A DNA stretch of 64,000 nucleotides from Agarophyton chilense (Eukaryota > Rhodophyta > Florideophyceae > Gracilariales > Gracilariaceae): assembly GCA_030374765.1 (NCBI GenBank), contig JARGXX010000068.1:3782001-3846000 (forward strand), in the 5' to 3' direction. A program made the translations under genes and the position numbers. Under the pieces are notes generated by a model that saw only the letters and a program-made list of their open reading frames with translations, was not told the DNA's origin and did no database searches. Positions 56,637 to 64,000 of this stretch are shown here, piece after piece (within the stretch, counting starts at the first letter, position 1; each line of letters starts with the position of its first letter).

Positions 56637-58125
56637 ATGAGTGCAACGGGGCCTCATTGCGGGCTCACCTCTGAGCACACCATCACATACACCTTCGCTG
56701 CGAGGGTGAGTTTGGATGGGGTAAGCGGTGACACGTTCACGAACACCAACGGGTTTCCTTGCGCCCTTATACCGAACATAACATCAAACGATGCAGCTGA
56801 CGCTCGAAAAAGACAACAGCGTGAACGTGCAGATGTAAGAAGACTAAATGAAATAGAAGAACAAGCCCAGAAGCACACGCGTCGCAATCGACAGACAGCC
56901 AATAAATTAATGGCGAATGAGACCACTGCAAGGCGATAGGCAAGACTCGAGAATGAGAAACAGCGTCATTCTAAACGTAGATAGCAAGAAATCCAAAGAA
57001 AGCGTTCGAAAGGACTGGAGAAGGACCGAGAGGCTTCTTTTATAGCAATAGCTGAGCAGAGTACCTCCATTCGTTTAGCGGTTCAAGACGCCAATCGTTC
57101 ATCTACGCGCAATTCTAGAGCATTAGAAGGTACTGTTGCTGAGCGAAGCGCACGTCAAAAATCCAAATGTGATGCAGCAAGAGATGCAGGACAGGATGCA
57201 AACAGAGTTGCAATGCGTCAGTACAGAAGCAGAGAGCGTAGTTTTGAAAGACAACAAAGGTTGAAATCTGATAGAACCGCTCACCAGAGGGCCCGAAAAT
57301 TGTTCGATAAGCACGAAGAGGAGTTCTCTTTATATCTTCACCTTGGCCCCATGGACGTTCCGTGTCGCTCCTGCAACGCCTTCTACTTTCGAGATGAGCG
57401 TATTGTCAATAGCTCGAGCACCAATTCTCTTTCGAGAACCTGCTACAACAAGGGCGCCCGGTCCTTTTCTCTGCTTCACTACCACCCTTCTCTACTTCGA
57501 AAGCTCTTGACTGACACTGGACTTCTGGCTACACACTTCCGAAATGAGATCCGGCCCTACACTATAGTACCATCCATGAATTCAGTCAAAGCCAATTAGA
57601 TCAACCGGGGCCGCGGAAACTCTAGCTTTTACACCACTTTTACTATGCAGGGACAGATCTATCACTTCAGAGGCCTCTTAGCCCTGCTCACAGACGCCAC
57701 CCGGCCTTTCTCTCGGTCTACAATAACGACCCCGACTATAATACCCATGTTACCACTCGAATGACCATCATGCCTCTCATCCGGCATCCAGTTCTCACTG
57801 AGCTTGCAACTCTGCTTCACGAGGTCAATTCATACGTACAGACATTCCATGCTCTTCAGGAGTGGGCACTCAACGAAGATTATCCCACTTTTTATTAAAT
57901 GGTCGTCCACGCAGATCGCTGCCCGCGTGTAGAGCACATTCGCCGCTACAACGGTCTTCAGTCTTCTGAAGTGGAGGCGCTCATTTACGGTATTGAAGTT
58001 GGTGAAATTGGTGTCCGCGACATCGTAGTGCATAAACGAGGTGTTCTCAACTCTAATGAAAGTGAAGTTTTGGATACCATCCCGGTCACCCACAGGTCCT
58101 ACGATACCTTGACGTACGCCATTCT
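56637..58125 (+). pseudogene. Helitron replicase-helicase, N-terminal part, interrupted by an LTR element
   Basis: One frame runs from about 56637 to 57640, broken by in-frame TAG codons at 56937, about 56982 and 57597. After a frameshift near 57670 another frame runs to 58125, with a TAA just before MVVHADRCPR. Blocks typical of the Helitron N-terminal replicase appear in order: HLGPMDVPCRSCNAFYF, TMQGQIYHFRG, FLSVYNNDPDYNTHVTTRM, VEHIRRYNGLQSSEVEALIY, VRDIVVHKRGV and THRSYDTLTYAIL. The first 170 codons are rich in Arg, Gln and Glu (coiled coil). The protein stops where the LTR begins at 58126, before the HUH and helicase parts. Confidence 0.82.
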
Positions 58126-58974
58126 TGAAGAGCAACGTCCTCCAGGGAGGTTTTGGGGACTTAAGTTTTTTCCGGAGCCTCCGGCGTGCAACCTCGTTAT
58201 GAGTACGAGTAATCCGTTTTTACGGCGATGGCCGGAACGCCGGTGATGCACCGGCGGGACCAGGTGCCATACACGTGGCCGCAGCGCCCGCGCGACACGT
58301 GGCCGCCAGATTGGCCCCTTTGTTAGACGGACATTTAGCTATTTAGGATAGACTTTATTTATTCTATTCTACGGTGACTACAGTACTTAGGCCGCCGGCC
58401 TCGCGGCCGCCGGTCCAGTAAAGTCTCCCCAACAAGGGCGATCTTGGCTCTGGGTCGAACCGCCTGCGCGGAGATACAACTCCTTACGGAGGGATTTCCC
58501 GTGGTGCACGGCTTCCCAACCCCCTTGGACGTTCAAGCAGCCTTCGTGTGTTGGGTATCTATTCCCACTTTCGTGGTTCCACCCGTGTATACGGTTTGCT
58601 ACACCCGGCAGTGCCGGCTATTCCCGAGTCCCCACTTGCGACTCGTGGTCAACCTCGCCCTCTTGCCTCCGTTCCCATTTTCCTTCCCTTTTCCTCCCCT
58701 TCATTGGGCAATTCCCGCTCTTGCGGCTCGCACTGACACCCGTCGTGCTCGCCACTCTCGTGGGTTTTTCCTCCTCAGAGGATACGCAAGCACCGCATTA
58801 CGCGGATATTCTCGGCTTCTTTCAGCCTCCCTGCGCCCGTCGCGACGGTTCGGCTCCGGCTTACACCCGGCATTGCGCGCCGATCCCTGGGAGGGCTCTT
58901 CCGCGCCGGTTACCTCGTGAGAGGAAGATCCGGACGTCTTCGTGGGTTTTCCCCCTTGGGGGCATTGTCCTACA
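58126..58974 (+). repeat. LTR, copy 2 (5' LTR of the inserted element)
   Basis: Starts TGAAGAGC and ends TCCTACA, the TG...CA form of LTRs. Nearly identical to 11226-12113. Near 58390 it holds a GC-rich inverted repeat (GCCGCCGGCC...GGCCGCCGG) that could form a hairpin. The left end falls inside a Helitron codon. Confidence 0.92.
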
Positions 58975-58975
58975 A

Positions 58976-58995
58976 ATTGGTCTCCCGACTTAGAA
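58976..58995 (+). other. Presumed primer-binding site
   Basis: TTGGTCTCCCGACTTAGAAG begins two bases after the LTR, and its TGG is what a tRNA ending in CCA would pair with. A close copy (TTTGTCTCCCAACTTAGAAA) lies at about 53565 after the LTR remainder of the decayed relative. I cannot name the tRNA. Confidence 0.55.
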
Positions 58996-59097
58996 GTCAA
59001 GACTGCTTGTGTCCTCTCTGAGGTTGTTTTCCGTTTAACGTGTTTTCTCCGATCTCACCGGTTTGCTTTCTATTCTTCCGTCGAGACGGTGTGGCCA

Positions 59098-61209
59098 ATG
59101 CCAAGGAAACCGCCTAGCATGGAGCCTCCTGCAACACGCAGCCGTTCCCGCCAAAGCGGTGATGCCAGGGACACTAATGTTTTACAGGCCCTGGCTCCAA
59201 CACCGGATTCCCGGGAGATATCGGTCACCAGCACTGAAGACCCGCAGCCCGATTCCGGGTTAACAACCGTCTCAACGGTGGTTTCTCCGCCTCCGCGGTT
59301 GGTCGACCAAGCGCGGGTTGTACGCTTGGAAGAGCAGCTCCGCTCCCTGCGGGCTGCTCACAATACCCTCTCGAGGTAGTTCACCTCTTTACGAGGAAGC
59401 CTCGCTAACCCCCCTACAAGTGAGTTAGCCGAGGATATCCGCGTATTGCGGTCGGACGTCAATACACTACTCGAGTGTTCTGGCGCTCCGTCTTCCTTCG
59501 CAGAAGGTATGGAGAATCGCTTCAAGCGTCTCCGAAGCCGACTTGAGTCGGTCGAGAGGACGTTGACCTCGCCCGCGAACGCGGCTAGACCGGTTGTCTC
59601 TCATAGAGAGACCCAGTCGCGGAACTGGAAGAGCCGGAAGAACCGGGATTCTAACCGTAAGCACGGACACCCGTCCGACTCATCATCTGAGTCGGACGGT
59701 AAACCGAGTGACTCGGAGAGTTCCGATTCGTCGGTGAGCGATGACCCACAAGATCTTTATGGGCGCTCTTCCCGCTCAAAGCGGTCCTCTGCCACCTACG
59801 GGGCCATCCGGTCGCGCCCCAAGGGTCGGCGACATCCGGGCCTCAAACCCTTGAAGCCCACCAACCCTCTGTACAGGACACTCCTGTCCTACCGGTATTA
59901 CCGGCTAGAAGATTCCTCTTTAGGTCGGACACCGCGTGACACGGGTAAAGTGAAAGACTGCATCAAGCGGATGCAGCTTTCACTTCGTAACCAGTCTTTT
60001 ACTGGGGATGATCCAATTCTGGTCTTGGATTTCCTACACCGCTTTGTAGCGGAAGCCGATATACTCGGAATGAACGAAGGACAAGCCTACGTGGCGCTAC
60101 CCTACTTTCTACGCGGTGTCGCTGAAAATCAGTTTTTGTCGGTTCGGGGCTCGTCGCGAGCCTCCGAAGGAGGTGTGACCTGTTGGCCCGAGGCCGTGCA
60201 GTACCTCCTGCGTTCCTACGCAACCAACTCCGCCATACAAGCGGCGATACTCGCTTTGCGAGACACTCGACAACGCTCCGGCGAGCTCGAGACCGATTAC
60301 TCGGTACGCCTGAATAAGGCTTTCCACCGTTGTGGTAATGTATACCCCGCCGGGGAACGCTGTACGATGTTCATTGATGGCTTGGATCCAGCCATCAAGA
60401 CTCTTGTCGCCCGTTACAGGGAACAAGAGCCGAAGGTGACCTACCTTGAACTCGTACAGTTTGCCCGCGCAGAGGGAGATGCACTACGTGCACGCAATCC
60501 GGGAATCCGGTCGAAGGCCGCTAAAGCATTGCTGCTTGAGTCGGACTCTCCTTCACCGTCATTTGCGACGGATGGCATCCCCAAACAGGGTTATGACAAT
60601 ATGAATGTCATCCATCACGATGGTTTATCTATTCCGACAACGGAATTACCTTCTACGACGGATGGCTCGGTTGACTCAACCGCAAGGGACACGGAGAACG
60701 GGCAGGTCTTCTTTCTAAATGACCGCCGCACTCCGGCCCCCTGTATACCGTACTCAAACGGAATGAAACGAAGTCAGCGCCCTGGATGGGTTGGGAACCG
60801 GGAACCCGGAAGATACACCGATGCTCGGAATGCCGTACCGCGAAACGCGGGAGTGACGTTGGTGTGCCACTTGTGCTACGAGCGCGGGCACACCTCCCCG
60901 CAATGCCTTTTATCGCTACGCGATATGGCGCGAGTGGTGGATAATTACGAAGCCCTCTCCCCGCAGGAGAAGGGCTCCGTGCCACTCACGTCATATCTCC
61001 GCTCGAAGACGGACTTCCCCAACGCATTGGCTCACACTCCGAATTCTCGGTACAAACCGGCTCAGCCGGCACGCGCCGCACCAGCGCCAAACCACGCTGG
61101 TGGATCTCAACCCGCTCCTGCGGTAGCTACCGTGCAACGGAATCATGCACTCGTTGCCGAGGAAGTCGGGCCTTCGCCCGACCAGGACCCTGTACAGGGA
61201 AAAGAATAG
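59098..61209 (+). CDS. Gag polyprotein of the LTR element, one in-frame TAG
   Basis: Met at 59098 starts a frame that ends at a TAG (59377-59379) and then continues unbroken in the same frame to the TAG at 61207-61209, about 703 codons in all. Leading part: coiled-coil-like (VVRLEEQLRSLRAAHNTL before the stop, LAEDIRVLRSDVNTLL after it). Middle: Ser/Asp- and Arg-rich. Then a capsid-type region (FTGDDPILVLDFLHRFVAEA to ARNPGIRSKAAK). A canonical zinc knuckle C-x2-C-x4-H-x4-C follows (CHLCYERGHTSPQC, about 60860-60905). The single stop could be a mutation or a readthrough site. Confidence 0.85.
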
Positions 61210-61271
61210 AGTGAGTCTCCGGTTCGGGAGAGGCGTCCTCAGAGTTGAGGCTGACGACGCCCGAGGCGCCG

Positions 61272-62513
61272 ATGCCTCGCTCCCCGGTGAAAATCCTGAC
61301 AAGGAAGGACACCGCAGACGCGGACTCTAAACACCTCGGTGTGTTGCGTCGACCGTGGATACGGATTAGAAATAACCGGATCCCGGATAGAGTCTTGGTA
61401 ATGGCCAAGCGTAACTACAAGGTTTACGCTGACCTTGGTCTGCACACGCAGTTTATTGTGAGACATCTCACTGTCCTGGATACAGGTGCTGGGCCGAACT
61501 TTATTGTGGAATCGGTTTTACCCCCGCCATTGCGGTCACTCATCCGTTCTGAAACGGTACCCGACGTTTCAGACGCCAATAACAACCCGTTGAAAACGGC
61601 TGGTGTGATTGACCTGGTCGTCAGGCTAGGGCGGATGGTGGTTAAACTAACTTTTATTGTGTGCCGCTCGCTTGCCGCGCCAGTTATACTGGGATGTGAC
61701 TACTGCGACAGGTTTGTCGACGCCATCCGCCCACGCCTTAAGCAGGTGGAACTTGAGAACGGATCGACCGTCCCCATTGTTCGTCAACCGCTGAAGCGGG
61801 CATCGAAGAAACACGTTCCTCTACCTGCTGCGCAGAAACCCACACCGGCGAACCGGGAGTCTACGAAGCTACGCGTTGCCTCGTCAGTAACCATACCCCC
61901 GGAGAGCCAGGTTGTGGTTTCAGTCAATTCCCGTCAACACGGTCTTCGGGTTGTTCAGCCCTTGCCCTCGTTGTACGAGAAATTTCAGTTAACAGTTGCG
62001 AACGGAATCGTGCAAGTCACGCCGAATTCCTTTTTCAGGGTGTTGGTTGCCAATCTGGGAAAGGCTCCCCAGACGCTGGCAAAGAACCAAGTCATTGGGT
62101 CTGTGACGCCGCACCCGCTCGCGATGCTCCCTAAAAAGGTGACGGCTGCCGAAGTACTCGGAATAACTCCCTCTACCGAGGATGGTCTCCCGGTATCCGG
62201 TGCAGAAACCTCCGGGGAGGCACAGCAGTTGGCGCTCGATAAAACCGTCAAGACGGATGCATTTCCGACCTCGTCGGTTCCCCCACCTGACACCAGGGCA
62301 CAGCCTACGCGCTACGATAAGATAGACCCGATCAAGGCCCTCGAGGACCTGGACCTGTGGAGCAAAACCCGGCGACGGGAAGTGCTCTCAAGGTGTTCGA
62401 AGCCTTGCTCCCTGGGGGAGGCAGACTCAGAGACAGAGCCCTCCGTTCCACCCGTAGTGTGGGGTGTAACTCCCACGGGGGATTCCGGCAGTACCGACGG
62501 AGGTGAGGGGTAG
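61272..62513 (+). CDS. Retropepsin-containing second ORF of the LTR element
   Basis: 413 codons from the Met at 61272, in a different frame from gag. The frame opens only at 61215, after the gag stop, so gag and this ORF do not overlap and simple -1 frameshifting is not possible as the sequence stands. The protease core shows LTVLDTGAGPNFI (catalytic Asp) and APVILGCDYCDRFV (the I-L-G block). A segment then follows (VTIPPESQVVVSVNSRQH, then FFRVLVANLGKAPQTLAKNQVIG) resembling the post-protease part of gypsy polyproteins. It ends in GDSGSTDGGEG. The reverse transcriptase that normally follows is absent. Confidence 0.8.
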   Translation: MPRSPVKILTRKDTADADSKHLGVLRRPWIRIRNNRIPDRVLVMAKRNYKVYADLGLHTQFIVRHLTVLDTGAGPNFIVESVLPPPLRSLIRSETVPDVSDANNNPLKTAGVIDLVVRLGRMVVKLTFIVCRSLAAPVILGCDYCDRFVDAIRPRLKQVELENGSTVPIVRQPLKRASKKHVPLPAAQKPTPANRESTKLRVASSVTIPPESQVVVSVNSRQHGLRVVQPLPSLYEKFQLTVANGIVQVTPNSFFRVLVANLGKAPQTLAKNQVIGSVTPHPLAMLPKKVTAAEVLGITPSTEDGLPVSGAETSGEAQQLALDKTVKTDAFPTSSVPPPDTRAQPTRYDKIDPIKALEDLDLWSKTRRREVLSRCSKPCSLGEADSETEPSVPPVVWGVTPTGDSGSTDGGEG

Positions 62514-63570
62514 AAACCGTTGGATCGGGAATGGGTATGAGTATCCCAAAGAATGGGGGAAAATCCGGCGAACAGGAAAAACGGGGCGAGGGTCGGGCAC
62601 TAACAGGCACCGGACCCGAGAACCAGAAAAGGGGCGAAACAACAAAAGAAACCCAATACAGGGGCGAAAACCTGTCCTGGAAAGGAAACACAAAAAGTAC
62701 GCAACAAGTAAGCAGAACCCCCACGGGGTATCGTGCACGCAGGTCGTCTGAGCGGTCCCAAGGGGGTGGTTGCACGGAACCCAAACGTGGGCACTCTCCA
62801 AGTGGAGTCGTGTCCCTACGCAGGCGTTGCTAACCAGAGCCCGTTCCGGGTTGTAAGGCCGAAACGATGGCGACGAAGAACCTCTAAAGGTATCGAAGAC
62901 CAACCTTGGTTACCATTTACTTTGAGCTTCGGACTGTCAGATCTCATCTCCCTAAGTAGGGCCCACTAACTAAACTATACAGTAGTGCACACCTGCTCAG
63001 GGCCATACACGTGGAGATCCAACTGTCAGGGCCCAAAAGTCCAACGTTCTACAAATATCCGAAAATCGGTGCCAAAATTAAGCCACGTGTATCACGGGGC
63101 CAATCCAACCATGGGCCATCCGAATTTTCCCTTATAGGCGAAATATAACCGGAAAACAGTGCCACCTCAGCACACCGTAGAGGGGATCATAATCATTACC
63201 CTCGGAGGGTTCAATCCTCATTCTATGAGTTGCATCTTCAAGTATCCCCTAACTGGGCGTTGCTCTACATCTCCCCTTCCTTAAGACGAGGAAGAACATT
63301 CCGAGCCGCGGGTGTCTAACTTTCCGATCACTATACATACTTCTTTCCCAATGGGGTCCTTCACCACTTCTGAGGATCGCCACAAAACCGGCACATCGGT
63401 ACAACTTTCTTCTACTCCTCCGACTTTCGGCGATACGCAACTTCTCGCAGCAGCGGTTTCGACTAGCCCTCTCAAGGGAATGAACCCATACGTCATCAAC
63501 CCACTCTCGGGGCCATCGGCCTCCGCGCCGGCGGACAACGAAGCTCCCCAGCAGGGTGGAGATTTCTCCG
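62514..63570. other. 1.06 kb of unexplained sequence after the protease ORF
   Basis: Short frames only. It begins with Gly-, Lys- and Glu-rich translations (MSIPKNGGKSGEQEKRGEGR) that look like non-coding GC-rich DNA. From about 62935 the sequence could be an LTR or promoter of another element, but no matching second copy is in the window. Confidence 0.35.
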
Positions 63571-63999
63571 ATGCTACGGACCATCATGCGTCAGATCGAC
63601 CTTGTCCCAGCGTTGGGTTCGGCCAGCAACGTGCAGGACCTGTATCCAATCTTGGACGTGATCGACAACACCCAATGGGATCGAGTTCCAGTGGTAAATC
63701 AACCGGCAGGGGAAGGATCCGCGCGAGACAAGTCTCCTGGCCGGTACGATCCGGGCTCCGGTAACTGGGTCTATTACAATCCCTTCGAAGGGGTTCGCAT
63801 CAGCGCGGCGCAAGCACGGGCGCTGATTGACTTGCCTCGACCGATGCCGGTGGGACACCCGACGGGGTTCATTTATACCGACGATTACGAGTACGAGCCT
63901 CCAGTAGACCTGGACGATCCAGAGTGGGATAACGAAGTGCCAGCTCCTAGTGGAGTACTCCCTGTGGAGCCATCTGCACCCACTAACCAGTGGGAACGA
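63571..63999 (+). CDS. Partial ORF running off the window end, unknown
   Basis: From the ATG at 63571 the frame stays open for 143 codons to the last base. The protein is acidic and Pro-rich: MLRTIMRQIDLVPALGSASN, later GNWVYYNPFEGVRISAAQAR and TDDYEYEPPVDLDDPEWDNE. It overlaps a different-frame ORF (63312-63764) that carries no recognised features. It could be the Gag of a second element or a part of this one. No homology is claimed. Confidence 0.5.
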   Translation, partial: MLRTIMRQIDLVPALGSASNVQDLYPILDVIDNTQWDRVPVVNQPAGEGSARDKSPGRYDPGSGNWVYYNPFEGVRISAAQARALIDLPRPMPVGHPTGFIYTDDYEYEPPVDLDDPEWDNEVPAPSGVLPVEPSAPTNQWER

Positions 64000-64000
64000 C

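Larger units (their letters stand above)
58126..64000 (+). mobile_element. Ty3/gypsy-like LTR element inserted in the Helitron, 3' part outside window or disrupted
   Basis: An 849-base LTR, a presumed primer-binding site, gag with a CCHC knuckle and a retropepsin-containing second ORF. No reverse transcriptase is seen through 64000, where one would be expected within a few hundred bases after the protease. The element is much better preserved than its relative at 53219-56330. The stretch after 62513 may be a second insertion or an unusual part of the element, so the right limit given is only the window end. Confidence 0.7.

Noticed and set aside
11226-58974. The two near-identical LTRs as a pair of one giant element
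   Set aside because: They are 46 kb apart with many unrelated host genes and other elements between, and the left one has its own polypurine tract upstream.
1-64000. CRISPR arrays, bacterial operons, prophage
   Set aside because: No spacer-repeat pattern, no ribosome-binding-site-led gene trains; introns and retrotransposons show nuclear eukaryotic DNA.

Overview
The window is nuclear DNA of a photosynthetic eukaryote with mostly intronless genes. Two observations point to an alga: a Deg1/HtrA protease with what looks like a two-part plastid/thylakoid-lumen targeting region, and compact single-exon genes set in islands between long stretches of decayed transposable elements. The gene set (Amt-type ammonium transporter, carnosine-synthase-like ATP-grasp ligase, GPR1/FUN34/YaaH transporter) and the layout best fit a florideophyte red alga such as Chondrus crispus. 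That species call is inference, not a database result.

Layout. 1-7.1 kb is a gene island: the 3' end of a Rab geranylgeranyltransferase beta subunit (+), a Deg1-like protease (-), an R3H-SUZ RNA-binding protein with one clear 96-bp intron (-), a 15-bp minisatellite, and a small secreted NTR/TIMP-like protein (-). 7.1-36.5 kb is almost entirely transposon and pseudogene sequence: a hAT transposase fragment, an isolated LTR, another isolated LTR, and a ClC chloride-channel pseudogene split by a minus-strand copia-like retrotransposon (LTRs at 16.27 and 21.08 kb). It continues with a 9.8-kb Ty3/gypsy element (LTRs at 24.41 and 33.93 kb) and two decayed Tc1/mariner copies.

37-52.2 kb is a second gene island: a phospholipase-A2-like secreted protein, a GC-rich S58-family aminopeptidase that looks bacterial, an ATP-grasp ligase, a C2H2 zinc-finger protein, a GPR1/FUN34/YaaH transporter and an ammonium transporter. 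53-64 kb is again mobile DNA: a badly decayed gag-protease element, a Helitron replicase pseudogene, and a younger relative of the first element inserted into the Helitron. That younger element has a CCHC gag and a retropepsin, but no reverse transcriptase is visible before the window ends.

The host genes do not form an operon-like system. Loose themes are nitrogen and carbon uptake (ammonium transporter, acetate-type transporter, a possible dipeptide ligase) and small secreted proteins. The main story is nested insertion: at least three clear cases of one element inside another sequence, with the order of events readable from the sequence. All pseudogene and element calls come from reading translated fragments by eye; boundaries are approximate unless a sequence signature is stated.
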